Counted from the first letter of the stretch, positions 9,522-18,864 are shown. The stretch is DNA of 64,000 nt from Salegentibacter holothuriorum (GCF_900168045.1 NZ_FUYY01000001.1:930001-994000); one strand, 5' to 3'. Notes: a model not told the origin generated them from the sequence alone. Translations and numbers: made by a program.

Positions 9522-10919
9522 ATGCAATTAAGCCATAACGACGAAAATAATTTCTCACTTTCCCGATTTGAATCTATGCTTAAAACAAATGATGTTTTAT
9601 TCTTTGATTCGGTAGAATTTGAAGACATTATTAATTATTATCTAGAGAACGGGAAATTTGCATTGGCAAAAAAGGCCGTTAAATTAGGCCTGGCGCAACA
9701 TCCAACTTCTACAAACCTAAAGCTCTTTAAAATTGAGATCCTGGTTTTTGAAGATAAACTGGATGTGGCCGAATCAATGCTTACCGAATTACAACAACTA
9801 GAATCTTCTAACGAAGAAATCTATATACAAAAAGCGCAAATTCTTTCTAAACGTGATTGTCACGCCAAAGCTATCCAGGTTTTAGAGATGGCGCTGGATA
9901 TTACTTTAGATCCTGCAGAAGTTTACGCCCTAATTGGAATGGAACATCTGTTTCTGGAAGATTTTGAGAATGCGAAGTTTAGCTTTATGAAATGCCTGGA
10001 GGCAGATGAAGAAGATTATTCGGCGCTATATAATATTATGTATTGTTTCGATTTTCTGGATCAAAAAACAGAAGCGATAGAATATCTTAATATGTACCTG
10101 GATAAAAACCCATACTGCGAGGTTGCATGGCACCAGGTAGGAAAGCAATATTTTGATTTAAAAGATTACGAAAAGGCATTATCGGCTTTTGATTTTGCTA
10201 TAATTAGTGATGATTACTTTATTGGGGCTTACCTTGAAAAAGGAAAAGTACTTGAGAAACTTGGTCGTTACCATGAAGCCATAGAAAACTATCGTTTAAC
10301 TTTAGAGTTAGACGACCCTACCTCTTTTACTTATTTACGAATTGGAAAATGTTTTGAAAAGCTCGGTTTAAATGAGCTTGCGCTTAAACACTATAAAGAT
10401 TGCGTACACGAAGATCCACTTTTAGATAAAGGCTGGATTGCAATCACCGATTTTTATATAAAAAAGAAGAATTACCAAAAAGCACTTTACTATATTAACA
10501 AAGCGATTAATATTGATGAAGAGAATGTGCTATACTGGAAGCGCTACGCTAAGATAAATAACCGCCTAAAATTTTATGAAGAAGCCGAGCGTGGTTACAA
10601 GAAGAGTTTAGATCTTGGAAACTACGAATTGGAAACCTGGGTTAGACGCTGCGACATATTAATAGACCTTGGTGAATTTGATACTGCTATTAAAAATTTA
10701 AACCAGGCACTGGAGTTTTATCCAGATACCGCCGAGATTGAATTTCGTTTGGCCGGACTTTATTTTAGCCAAAATGAAGGGGAAAAAGCTTATTTTCACC
10801 TAAATAAAGGATTAAAATTAGACGCTGAATATTATATAGTTATCGAAGAATTATTTCCTCAAATCTTTAACCGAAAGAGCGTGAAGCAAATTATAAATTC
10901 CTTTATAAACCTCTCTTAG
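9522..10919 (+). CDS. Tetratricopeptide repeat protein
   Basis: A 465-residue, apparently soluble protein made almost entirely of TPR-type helical hairpins: DYEKALSAFDFAI, RYHEAIENYRLTLEL, NYQKALYYINKAINID, FYEEAERGYKKSLDLG, FDTAIKNLNQALEFYP. No signal peptide, no catalytic domain. TPR arrays bind protein partners; the partner is unknown. It precedes the DUF368 pair by 40 bp with its own promoter-like element between. Confidence 0.85.
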   Translation: MQLSHNDENNFSLSRFESMLKTNDVLFFDSVEFEDIINYYLENGKFALAKKAVKLGLAQHPTSTNLKLFKIEILVFEDKLDVAESMLTELQQLESSNEEIYIQKAQILSKRDCHAKAIQVLEMALDITLDPAEVYALIGMEHLFLEDFENAKFSFMKCLEADEEDYSALYNIMYCFDFLDQKTEAIEYLNMYLDKNPYCEVAWHQVGKQYFDLKDYEKALSAFDFAIISDDYFIGAYLEKGKVLEKLGRYHEAIENYRLTLELDDPTSFTYLRIGKCFEKLGLNELALKHYKDCVHEDPLLDKGWIAITDFYIKKKNYQKALYYINKAINIDEENVLYWKRYAKINNRLKFYEEAERGYKKSLDLGNYELETWVRRCDILIDLGEFDTAIKNLNQALEFYPDTAEIEFRLAGLYFSQNEGEKAYFHLNKGLKLDAEYYIVIEELFPQIFNRKSVKQIINSFINLS

Positions 10920-10928
10920 TTATTTTAC

Positions 10929-10936
10929 TAACTTTG
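10929..10936 (+). promoter_or_regulatory. -7 promoter element of the DUF368-aroE operon
   Basis: TAACTTTG matches TAnnTTTG exactly, 23 bp before the ATG at 10960. No TTG lies at the expected distance upstream. Confidence 0.4.
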
Positions 10937-10959
10937 AGCCGGAATTTTAATTTATTCAC

Positions 10960-11898
10960 ATGCGAAAAAGTTTTAAAGACTATCTTCCTGTAACTCTAAA
11001 AGGTATGGCGATGGGCGCGGCAGATGTTGTTCCCGGAGTATCTGGAGGCACCATCGCTTTTATTACAGGAATCTATGAAGAATTGATTTCTACCATTAGT
11101 GGTGTGAATTTTTCATTGATTACCACCTGGAAAGAAAAAGGGTTTAAAGCCATGTGGCAACAACTTAATGGCCCTTTTATTTTAGCACTTTTCACCGGTA
11201 TTCTTATCAGTTTTTTTTCGCTTATGAGGGCCGCAAAATACCTATTGGAAAATCATCCAATCATGATATGGTCTTTTTTCTTCGGTCTTGTATTTGCCAG
11301 TATCTGGTATGTGGGAAAACAAATTCCTAAATGGAATTTTAAAATCATCCTGGCTTTAGTTATTGGTGCAGGGATCGCTTTTTATATCGTTTCACTGCCG
11401 CCAATGGCCGCTAAACAAAGTAATTTATACATCTTTTTCTCTGGAGCTATAGCAATTTGCGCAATGATACTACCCGGTATTTCCGGAGCATTTATTTTAG
11501 TGCTTTTAGGAGCATATAAAAGACTTACCGATGCCGTACACGATTTCGATTTTCAAACCCTGGGCATCTTTGCTATAGGAGCCGTAATTGGTTTACTTAG
11601 TTTTTCTAAGATACTCAAATGGCTTTTTGTACATTACAGTAGCCTTACCCTGGCCGTCTTAACCGGATTTATAGCCGGTTCCCTAAATAAAATATGGCCC
11701 TGGAAACATGTACTGCAAACAGAAATGTATGGAGACAAAGAAGTAGTACTAAAAGAAGCTTCGGTTCTACCCTGGAATTTTGATGGTGAACCACATACAC
11801 TATATGCTATTATTTTAATGCTCGCAGGATTTTTCTTAATTCTAAGCCTGGAAATTTTTGCCGCAAAAAGCTCAGATAAAGCCAATGCAACAAACTAG
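10960..11898 (+). CDS. DUF368 family membrane protein (PopT-like), copy 1
   Basis: A 312-residue polytopic inner-membrane protein. The N-terminal half has ADVVPGVSGGTIAF and the second half the related MILPGISGAFILVLLG, the internal two-fold repeat that defines DUF368. Members of this family (PopT) have been shown to recycle undecaprenyl phosphate across the membrane for cell-wall and glycan synthesis. It overlaps a second DUF368 gene by 14 bp. Confidence 0.9.
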   Translation: MRKSFKDYLPVTLKGMAMGAADVVPGVSGGTIAFITGIYEELISTISGVNFSLITTWKEKGFKAMWQQLNGPFILALFTGILISFFSLMRAAKYLLENHPIMIWSFFFGLVFASIWYVGKQIPKWNFKIILALVIGAGIAFYIVSLPPMAAKQSNLYIFFSGAIAICAMILPGISGAFILVLLGAYKRLTDAVHDFDFQTLGIFAIGAVIGLLSFSKILKWLFVHYSSLTLAVLTGFIAGSLNKIWPWKHVLQTEMYGDKEVVLKEASVLPWNFDGEPHTLYAIILMLAGFFLILSLEIFAAKSSDKANATN

Positions 11899-12910
11899 AA
11901 CCTTTACAGATAAAGTACTTTTGGTACTTAAAGGTTTAGCTATGGGTGCAGCTAACAAAGTACCCGGTGTGTCTGGTGGTGTCGTAGCTTTTGTAGCAGG
12001 CTTTTATGAAGAATTCATTTATTCCCTTCAAAAAATAAATTATAAGGCTTTTATATTACTTATAAACGGCCGATTTAGAAGTTTGTATCATTATACTAAT
12101 GGAAGATTCCTAAGCCTACTTATTCTTGGAATGCTTATAAGTTATTTTAGTGTTTCCAAAATACTTGATTACCTAATACTCCATTACGAACTCTATGTTT
12201 GGGCTTCTTTCTTCGGAATGATTATAGGTTCTATCTATTATATTAGTAAAGATTTTGATGAATGGAGCAAACGCTCCCTTTTATTTGTTTTCCTGGGAAT
12301 AATTGTGGGGGTAGCAATTAGCTTCCTGGAACCGGCAAAAGAGAATGACAATCTCTGGTTCGTGTTTTTTTGTGGAATAGTAGGCGTATCCGGGATGACA
12401 TTACCAGGGCTCTCAGGATCTTTTATACTTATTTTATTCGGAAATTATGTACTCCTGCTCGTAGACTCGGTAAATGCGCTTTACGATACTATGGCAGATT
12501 TGATAGTTCTTGATTTTAGCTTTATAAATGATGCTGACAGAACCCGTTTATTAGAGGTACTACTAGTATTCGGCGCAGGATCTCTGGCCGGCTTAGTTAC
12601 CCTCTCCCACTTTTTGGGCTATGTATTAAAGCATTATAAAAAAGATACTTTTGCCTCAATAATTGGTTTTATTACAGGTTCGTTAGGCGTGGTTTGGCCC
12701 TGGAAAGAAAAAATTTTCAAGTTAGATAAAAGCGGAGAAGTTATTCTAGATAGCCAGGGCAATGGAGTAATAGATTATTACGATCGTTATTTCCCAACTT
12801 TTACTACGGCTGAAACCTGGCTTGCAATTTTCTTTATATTTGTAGGCATACTCATTGTATTAGGACTCGCCTGGTACGAAAAGAAAAACCAAAAACCCGC
12901 AAAGCGATGA
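11885..12910 (+). CDS. DUF368 family membrane protein (PopT-like), copy 2
   Basis: About 341 residues from ATG 11885; the frame extends upstream to a TTG at 11858, but that lies deep in copy 1 and adds residues unlike the family N-terminus. Motifs are ANKVPGVSGGVVAFVAG and TLPGLSGSFILILFG. Sequence is clearly diverged from copy 1, so the pair is an old duplication. A C-terminal insertion (SGEVILDSQGNGVIDYYD) before the last helix distinguishes it. It overlaps aroE by 4 bp (ATGA), so translation is probably coupled. Confidence 0.9.
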   Translation: MQQTRTFTDKVLLVLKGLAMGAANKVPGVSGGVVAFVAGFYEEFIYSLQKINYKAFILLINGRFRSLYHYTNGRFLSLLILGMLISYFSVSKILDYLILHYELYVWASFFGMIIGSIYYISKDFDEWSKRSLLFVFLGIIVGVAISFLEPAKENDNLWFVFFCGIVGVSGMTLPGLSGSFILILFGNYVLLLVDSVNALYDTMADLIVLDFSFINDADRTRLLEVLLVFGAGSLAGLVTLSHFLGYVLKHYKKDTFASIIGFITGSLGVVWPWKEKIFKLDKSGEVILDSQGNGVIDYYDRYFPTFTTAETWLAIFFIFVGILIVLGLAWYEKKNQKPAKR

Positions 12911-13635
12911 AAACTTTTGGCTTACTTGGAAAAAACATCAGTTACTCATTTTCCCGAACTTATTTTACCGAAAAATTTAAGAAAGAAAATATTGACGCTA
13001 AATATTATAATTTCGACCTGCAAAATATAAATCAATTTCGGGACGTAATTAAAGAGATGCCAGAGCTGCAAGGCCTAAATGTCACGATTCCTTATAAACA
13101 AGAGATTCTTGATTTTTTAGACGATTTAGCTCCTGAAGCTAAAGAAATTGGCGCTGTAAATACCGTGAAAGTAAACGGGAACAAACTTATTGGCTACAAT
13201 ACAGATTATATAGGATTTTCAGAATCCATCAAGCCATTGCTAAAAACCCAGCATAATAAAGCACTTATTCTGGGAACTGGAGGAGCCTCAAAAGCTATAG
13301 CATATGCCCTTAAAAAATTAGAAATTGAATATAAATTTGTTTCAAGATCTTCAGGAAATGATAGATTAAAATACGAGGATCTTTCCGAAGAAATTATTAG
13401 AGACCATAAAGTTATTATTAATACTACCCCGGTAGGTACTTTCCCCGATATAGAAAAATATCCAAAGTTCCCCATTCAGTATTTAACCAACAAACACCTG
13501 GTTTACGACCTAATTTACAACCCGGAAACAACCCAACTCTTAGCATTGGCAAAAGAACAGGGAGCCACAGTTAAAAACGGTTTAAAAATGCTTGAATTAC
13601 AAGCAGAAAGTGCCTGGAACATTTGGAATAAATAA
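12907..13635 (+). CDS. aroE: Shikimate dehydrogenase
   Basis: A 242-residue NADPH-dependent enzyme of the shikimate pathway, reducing 3-dehydroshikimate. Visible motifs are NISYSFS for substrate binding, NVTIPYK with the catalytic Lys, GAVNTV, NTDYIGF with the paired Asp, GTGGASKAI for the nucleotide, and NTTPVG. It is slightly shorter than the E. coli enzyme. It is the last gene of the overlapping DUF368 operon. Confidence 0.95.
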   Translation: MKTFGLLGKNISYSFSRTYFTEKFKKENIDAKYYNFDLQNINQFRDVIKEMPELQGLNVTIPYKQEILDFLDDLAPEAKEIGAVNTVKVNGNKLIGYNTDYIGFSESIKPLLKTQHNKALILGTGGASKAIAYALKKLEIEYKFVSRSSGNDRLKYEDLSEEIIRDHKVIINTTPVGTFPDIEKYPKFPIQYLTNKHLVYDLIYNPETTQLLALAKEQGATVKNGLKMLELQAESAWNIWNK

Positions 13636-13678
13636 CGCCTAATTTTTCTTTTTTAATAGTACAAAAAAAGCGAATTGT

Positions 13679-13709
13679 TTGCCCAATTTTGCTGGAGTTA
13701 CTATCTTTC
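13679..13709 (+). promoter_or_regulatory. Candidate promoter of the DUF349 gene
   Basis: TTG at 13679-13681, 20 bp spacer, then TATCTTTC at 13702-13709, one mismatch from TAnnTTTG. It lies 38 bp before the ATG at 13748. Confidence 0.45.
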
Positions 13710-13747
13710 AGCCTAATTAATTTACAAGAACCTTAACATTGAAAGAT

Positions 13748-16000
13748 ATGTCTCAGCAAGAAAATGATAAAAGTAAAGAAGAGTTTTCTAACGAAGCCAC
13801 AAAAAATTCTGAAAAAACTCAGAATGAAAAAAAGCTAACCGAAGAAAACCACGACGAAAATGTAGAAGAAAAATCATTTTCTGAAAAGCCTGAAACTAAA
13901 ATAGCCCCGGCCCAGGAGCAAACCCCGGTTGAACCGGCAGAAACTGCTTCTGAAATTAAAACTGAAGATGATAAGCTAGAAGATGCCATGATTGCAGAAG
14001 CTGGCGATAAGAAGAATACTTCAGAAGAAAATAAAGCCAGCAGCGAGGAAGACGATGAAAATGATGCTATTCTTGAGGAAAGCCGAAAACAAACCCGGCC
14101 GGAAGAAGAAAAAGCAAAGGCAGAAATTAAAGCTGAAACAGAAGACAAAGCTACTGCAGAGGATGATGATGAGGAAGAAACTTCTGAAGAAGAAGGGCGC
14201 ACCTCTAAGGATCACCAGGAACATATAGACGACTCGGTTGCTGAAGACAGCGAAGATGAAACCAAGGCTGAGCGACACGATATTCCGAAAAAAGATTACC
14301 ATGCGATGAGCAAAGAGCAATTGGTAGATGAATTTGAATCTTTGCTTAAGAAGGAAAAAGTACAGGCCATTAAAGATCATGTTATTGAAATTCGTGCAGA
14401 GTTTAATGCCAAATTCAATGAAGAAGAAGAGGAAAAAAAAGAAGAATTTCTTGCCGATGGCGGGAACATTATAGACTTCCACTACTCTACTCCACTTAAA
14501 AAGCGTTTTAACTCACTTTATTTTGATTATAGAGAAAAACGCAACAATTACTACAAGCAACTTAAACAGGACCTTAATAAGAACCTATCTAAACGCCTGG
14601 AAATAATTGAAGAATTAAAAGGTTTAATTGATGTTGAAGAGAACATAAATACCACATACAAACATTTTAAAGAACTTCAGGATCGCTGGCGAGTGGCTGG
14701 GCCAATTCCCAGAGAAAAATATAATGATGTTTGGAATACCTATCATCATCACGTAGAGAACTTTTATGATTTTCTGCATTTAAATCGTGAATTCAGAGAC
14801 CTGGATTTTAAACATAATCTTGATCAAAAATTAAAAGTCATTGACCGTGCTGAAGAATTAGCACAGGAAAGCGATATAAACCGTGCGTTTAGAGAGCTGC
14901 AAATGCTTCACAAAATGTGGAAAGAAGAACTTGGACCGGTTGCCAAGGAATTTCGTGAAGATATTTGGAAACGATTTAGCAGTGCTACCAAACAAATTCA
15001 TGATAAACGCCAGGAGTATTTCAATACGCTAGATGAACGTTTTGAAGAAAACTGGAAAGCCAAGCAGGTTATCATTGAAAAAATAAAAGCAATTGCAGAA
15101 GAAGAGTATAAAAGCCATAATAAATGGCAACAGAAAATTAAAGAAATTGAAGCGCTAAGGGAAGCATTCTTTAATGCAGGGAAGGTTCCACGTAGTAAAA
15201 ATGAAGAAACCTGGACCGATTTCAAACAAAATGTTCGCCGATTCAATCGTAATAAAAATGCATTCTATAAGAATCTAAAAAAGCAGCAATACGATAATCT
15301 CGAAAAGAAAAAAGAGCTTATTCAAATTGCGGAAGACAATAAGGATAGCGAAGACTTCAAAACGGTTACCCCTTTAATGAAGAAAATCCAGGCAGACTGG
15401 AAAAAAATTGGCCACGTTCCAAGAAAAGATAGTGACAAGGTTTGGAAAAAATTTAAAGCCGCCTGTAATCATTATTTTGAACGTCTACAAGAAACACGTA
15501 AAGACGAGAACAAAGAGGAATTTGAGGCTTTTGACAAGAAAAAAGAATTATTAGAGCAGGTAAAATCTGTAGAACTTAGTGGCGATAAGAAAGAAGACCT
15601 ACCTAAAATAAAACAGTTTATTGAAGACTGGAAGAATTTAGGTCGTGTACCATATAATAAGCGTTTTATTGAAGGGAAATTCAATAAAGCTCTTGATCAA
15701 CTTTTTAATAAGTTGGATGTAGATCATACTAAGGCCGAAATGCTTAAGTACGAAAATAAGGTACAGGCCTTAAATGATGACGACGACGATAAAAAACTTC
15801 GCAACGAACATTATTTCTTAACTAAAAAAATAGAAGAAACAAAAGCGGAAATTAGACAGTTAGAAAACAATTTGCAATTCTTCTCTAACGTAGATGAAGA
15901 TAATCCTTTGGTACAAGACGTTCACAAAAATATCGCCAACCATAAAGAGCAGCTTGAAGTTTGGAAAGAAAAATTGCTTAAAATCCAGTCGCTTTACTAA
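13748..16000 (+). CDS. DUF349 domain protein with acidic N-terminus
   Basis: About 750 residues from ATG 13748 (a TTG at 13739 would add three). The first ~185 residues are highly acidic, low in complexity and probably disordered. The rest is a series of related helical repeats with the signature W-x-x-x-G-x-x-P-R/Y (LQDRWRVAGPIPREK, WKKIGHVPRKDSDK, DWKNLGRVPYNKR), the DUF349 repeat, and a final coiled-coil region. No enzyme motif or signal peptide is seen, so it should be cytoplasmic. Function is unknown. The acid-rich N-terminus creates long antisense open frames that are not genes. Confidence 0.85.
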   Translation: MSQQENDKSKEEFSNEATKNSEKTQNEKKLTEENHDENVEEKSFSEKPETKIAPAQEQTPVEPAETASEIKTEDDKLEDAMIAEAGDKKNTSEENKASSEEDDENDAILEESRKQTRPEEEKAKAEIKAETEDKATAEDDDEEETSEEEGRTSKDHQEHIDDSVAEDSEDETKAERHDIPKKDYHAMSKEQLVDEFESLLKKEKVQAIKDHVIEIRAEFNAKFNEEEEEKKEEFLADGGNIIDFHYSTPLKKRFNSLYFDYREKRNNYYKQLKQDLNKNLSKRLEIIEELKGLIDVEENINTTYKHFKELQDRWRVAGPIPREKYNDVWNTYHHHVENFYDFLHLNREFRDLDFKHNLDQKLKVIDRAEELAQESDINRAFRELQMLHKMWKEELGPVAKEFREDIWKRFSSATKQIHDKRQEYFNTLDERFEENWKAKQVIIEKIKAIAEEEYKSHNKWQQKIKEIEALREAFFNAGKVPRSKNEETWTDFKQNVRRFNRNKNAFYKNLKKQQYDNLEKKKELIQIAEDNKDSEDFKTVTPLMKKIQADWKKIGHVPRKDSDKVWKKFKAACNHYFERLQETRKDENKEEFEAFDKKKELLEQVKSVELSGDKKEDLPKIKQFIEDWKNLGRVPYNKRFIEGKFNKALDQLFNKLDVDHTKAEMLKYENKVQALNDDDDDKKLRNEHYFLTKKIEETKAEIRQLENNLQFFSNVDEDNPLVQDVHKNIANHKEQLEVWKEKLLKIQSLY

Positions 16001-16011
16001 GCAGAGCGGCT

Positions 16012-16638
16012 ATGAACTGCATTCTTTGCAAAGGCGCAACTAAGAAATTTTGGAAAAGTAAAAACAGGGAGTTTGTTGAATGCACCAATTGCGGGGGCAT
16101 TCAACTTTTATCTCAATTTTATATTTCTAAAAAAGCAGAAGAGGCGCGTTACCTTACCCATAATAATGATGTAGATGATCCCAAATATCAGGATTTTGTT
16201 AAGCCGATAACTTCGCGAATCTTAAAAGATTTCTCTACTGAACACAGTGGCCTGGATTACGGTTGTGGAACGGGTCCTGTAATTAGTATTCAATTAGAAA
16301 AAGAAGGCTATAAAACAGTCTTATATGACCCCTATTTTCATCCACAAACCAGCGTATTAACAAATAAATACAATTTTATAATATGCTGCGAGGTCATGGA
16401 ACATTTCTATAAGCCACAACAAGAGTTTAGAACACTTGCATCACTTTTAAAACCAGGAGGAAAACTCTATTGCAAAACTTCCCTTTATTCAGAAAAAATT
16501 GACTTCGATAACTGGTATTATAAAAACGACGTTACACACGTCTTTTTTTATACGGAGAAAAGCCTGATTTGGATAAAAGACAATCTGGATTTTTCAGCTC
16601 TAGAAATACATCCAAACAGGATTATTTTTAGTAAGTAG
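16012..16638 (+). CDS. Class I SAM-dependent methyltransferase with N-terminal Cys motif
   Basis: A 208-residue protein. The N-terminus has a zinc-ribbon-like pair CILCKG and CTNCGG. Next comes a Rossmann methyltransferase with LDYGCGTGP as the SAM-binding motif I, the acidic VLYDPYF motif II, CCEVMEHF and LLKPGGKLYCKT. The acceptor is unknown. It follows the DUF349 gene by 11 bp and is probably co-transcribed. Confidence 0.88.
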   Translation: MNCILCKGATKKFWKSKNREFVECTNCGGIQLLSQFYISKKAEEARYLTHNNDVDDPKYQDFVKPITSRILKDFSTEHSGLDYGCGTGPVISIQLEKEGYKTVLYDPYFHPQTSVLTNKYNFIICCEVMEHFYKPQQEFRTLASLLKPGGKLYCKTSLYSEKIDFDNWYYKNDVTHVFFYTEKSLIWIKDNLDFSALEIHPNRIIFSK

Positions 16639-16721
16639 ACTAAATTTAAACTATGTTATTAATGGATTTTTTTGAATTTCAAAAAAATTCAGAATATTCA
16701 CACCTCGCTTTTCGAGTAGTT

Positions 16722-17495
16722 TTACAATAACTTCGCTTCATTCCAAAAGACATCCATTTCAGCTAAAGTCATATCTTTTAAAGCTTTATTTTTCTCTGCG
16801 GCTTTAGCTTCTAAATACTGAAAGCGAGTAATAAACTTCTTATTGGTGCGCTCCAGGGCGTTTTCAGGGTTTATACCAAGGAAACGGGCATAATTGATCA
16901 TAGAGAACATGACATCGCCAAATTCCGCTTCCATTTTATCCTTATCACCAGTATTTATTTCATGCTGCAATTCACCCAATTCTTCCTGAAGTTTTTCAAA
17001 TACCTGTTCCGGTTTTTCCCAATCAAATCCTACTCCTGCAACTTTCTCCTGAATTCTACTTGCCTTCACAACTGCCGGCAATGAGCGTGGCACTCCTTCC
17101 AATACACTCTTTTTACCTTCTTTCAGTTTAAGATTTTCCCAATTTCTTTTTACTTCTTCTTCATCGGCAACCTCAACATCACCATAAATATGTGGATGCC
17201 TATCTATTAGTTTATCACAAATTCCATTGGCCACATCTGCAATATCAAAATCATTGCTTTCGCTACCAATTTTAGCATAAAAAACCAGGTGGAGTAATAG
17301 GTCTCCTAATTCTTTTCTTACTTCCTCAAGGTCTTTATCCAGGATAGCATCTCCAAGTTCGTAGGTCTCTTCTATAGTAAGATGTCGCAGCGATTCCATT
17401 GTTTGCTTTCTATCCCAGGGACATTGTTCCCTTAGCTCATCCATAATAGTCAATAAACGATCAAATGCTTTTAACTGTGCTTCTCTGGAGTTCAT
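16722..17495 (-). CDS. mazG: Nucleoside triphosphate pyrophosphohydrolase MazG
   Basis: A 257-residue house-cleaning NTP pyrophosphohydrolase with two MazG domains. The first has EETYELGDAI and KELGDLLLHLVFYAKI; the second has EELGELQHEI and EFGDVMFSMINYARF, matching the ExxE-ExxD metal-binding arrangement. Length matches the two-domain E. coli type. It converges on the methyltransferase gene. Confidence 0.95.
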   Translation of the reverse strand: MNSREAQLKAFDRLLTIMDELREQCPWDRKQTMESLRHLTIEETYELGDAILDKDLEEVRKELGDLLLHLVFYAKIGSESNDFDIADVANGICDKLIDRHPHIYGDVEVADEEEVKRNWENLKLKEGKKSVLEGVPRSLPAVVKASRIQEKVAGVGFDWEKPEQVFEKLQEELGELQHEINTGDKDKMEAEFGDVMFSMINYARFLGINPENALERTNKKFITRFQYLEAKAAEKNKALKDMTLAEMDVFWNEAKLL

Positions 17496-17516
17496 TTATA
17501 AAAATTTTGATTTTGG

Positions 17517-17524
17517 CAAAAATA
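17517..17524 (-). promoter_or_regulatory. -7 promoter element of mazG
   Basis: On the - strand this reads TATTTTTG, an exact TAnnTTTG match, 21 bp upstream of the mazG ATG. No -33 TTG at the expected distance. Confidence 0.4.
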
Positions 17525-17577
17525 AGGATTGCTGTAAGGATTTTAGAAACTAAGACAGAAAAATAAATACTTGAAAG

Positions 17578-17658
17578 CCTAATTCTAATTCATTTCAGAA
17601 TCAAAGATTATCGAATATAAAACAGATTAGATGCTAAAACAAGTTCCAGCATGACGTG
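17578..17658. repeat. Family A hairpin pair (degenerate) in the mazG-tRNA spacer
   Basis: The pair is reversed-then-forward: ATTCT...AGAAT near 17582-17601, then ATGCT...AGCAT near 17630-17652 followed by GACG. Stems are imperfect compared with copies elsewhere. Apart from this and the mazG -7 element, the 330-bp spacer before the tRNA terminator shows nothing coding. Confidence 0.5.
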
Positions 17659-17791
17659 GATTTCTAGAAGTGAGTTTAGGGAGTCAAAAATATAGAATTC
17701 TTCCTATACAGATTAACCACAATTTTTGCTTAAACATAACAATTGCGATTGATCCCCATTTTTCTTTAGAGCTACTCATAAAATCACCCCA

Positions 17792-17821
17792 TAAAAAAAG
17801 CCTTCAGAAAACTGAAGGCTT
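17792..17821 (-). terminator. Intrinsic terminator of tRNA-His
   Basis: Arms AAGCCTTCAG and CTGAAGGCTT with a 4-nt loop, followed on the - strand by a run of T. It starts 8 bp after the tRNA 3' end. Confidence 0.88.
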
Positions 17822-17829
17822 GAATAAAG

Positions 17830-17904
17830 GGTGGAAGACCGGTTTCGAACCGGCGACCTCCGGAACCACAATCCGGCGCTCTAACCAGCTGAGCTACAAC
17901 CACC
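17830..17904 (-). tRNA. tRNA-His (GUG)
   Basis: Cloverleaf on the - strand: G-1 paired with C73 as expected for tRNA-His, D-arm GCTC...GAGC, anticodon stem CCGGA/TCCGG with loop TTGTGGT (anticodon GTG) and T-loop TTTCGAA. CCA is not encoded. The acceptor stem GTGGTTG/CTTCCAC has two adjacent U-U oppositions at pairs 5-68 and 6-67. Confidence 0.93.
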
Positions 17905-17920
17905 ATTTTAATTGCGGTTG

Positions 17921-17950
17921 CAAATGTAGTTTATTTTACCAATTTCCCAA
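17921..17950 (-). promoter_or_regulatory. Promoter of tRNA-His
   Basis: On the - strand, TTG (17948-17950), 19 bp spacer, then TACATTTG (17921-17928): both elements of the Bacteroidota consensus. It lies 16 bp upstream of the tRNA. Confidence 0.65.
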
Positions 17951-18047
17951 AGAAAAAAAATCAATTTAATATTGATTTTTAGTGTTATTTTTTGTCAACG
18001 AAGCTAAAAAGCTCCAAATTAAACAATTAGAAAAGTCTAAATTCTAC

Positions 18048-18764
18048 CTAAATTAAATCAAAAATAGAATCTACCGCGGGATAACGTTCTACTGTATAGC
18101 CTTCGGCGTGTTCGGTATCAATTAGTCTTCCCAAATCTCGTGCTCTATAAGTGATACTTTCTAAAAAGTTACTACTGGAAATTGGGGTTTGTGGTTCTTT
18201 AGAATCCTGATCGTAGAACTGAGTTCTATATGCTTTTACTGATTCCATTTTTTTATCCATATATCCGGAAATATCAACTACTACATCTGGTTTTAAATTT
18301 TTCCACTGAATATAATGATATACGTGTTTTGGCCGCCAGGATTCCTGGCTTTCGCCATCATAAATAGTTTCAATTTTCCGAAGTCCGCTTAAAAAGCAGG
18401 CATCACTTGTTAATTTCGCTCCTTTTCCGTGATCTATATGCCTATCATCTATAGCATTACACAACACAATTTCCGGACGATATTTTCGCAGCATCTTTAT
18501 AATTTCCAACTGATGCGCAGTGTTATTCACAAAAAATGCGTCGCTAAATTCAAGGTTTTCCCGTACGGAAACTCCTAAAATTTTAGCTGCATTTTTCGCC
18601 TCTTCATCCCTGGTTTCTGCGGTACCCCTGGTTCCTAATTCTCCACGGGTAAGATCTAAGATCCCTACCTTTTTACCCCGGTCTACTTCTTTCGCTATAG
18701 TGCCAGAGCAACTTAGTTCCACATCATCTGGATGCGCGCCTATAGCCAATATATCTAGTTTCAT
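18048..18764 (-). CDS. bshB1: Bacillithiol biosynthesis deacetylase BshB1
   Basis: A 238-residue LmbE/PIG-L-type zinc deacetylase. The N-terminal GAHPDDVEL motif supplies zinc ligands His11 and Asp14 and the catalytic Asp13; RHIDHGK supplies the second His cluster. The conserved DLTRGELGTRGT loop and FSDAFF are typical of BshB1, which removes acetate from GlcNAc-malate to give GlcN-malate in bacillithiol synthesis. No other bsh gene is in the window. Confidence 0.92.
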   Translation of the reverse strand: MKLDILAIGAHPDDVELSCSGTIAKEVDRGKKVGILDLTRGELGTRGTAETRDEEAKNAAKILGVSVRENLEFSDAFFVNNTAHQLEIIKMLRKYRPEIVLCNAIDDRHIDHGKGAKLTSDACFLSGLRKIETIYDGESQESWRPKHVYHYIQWKNLKPDVVVDISGYMDKKMESVKAYRTQFYDQDSKEPQTPISSSNFLESITYRARDLGRLIDTEHAEGYTVERYPAVDSIFDLI

Positions 18765-18864
18765 AATATTTACTTTGTCATTTCCGTCCCGATATAAAAT
18801 CGGGATAAACTGCGACGGAAATCTAATTTTAAGTTATTCCGTCAAACTTCACACCTCGTATTTC

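Noticed and set aside
11858-11884. Longer N-terminus of the second DUF368 protein from TTG
   Set aside because: Lies in copy 1 coding sequence and does not match the family start; ATG 11885 gives the normal overlap.
13819-14482. Antisense frames rich in Ser or Phe opposite the DUF349 gene
   Set aside because: Shadows of the acidic GAA/GAT-rich N-terminus; no promoter or homology.
17670-17969. 99-codon frame across the tRNA-His
   Set aside because: It is antisense to the tRNA and reads the familiar spurious GFEPATSGTTIRRSNQLSYN translation; no independent support.
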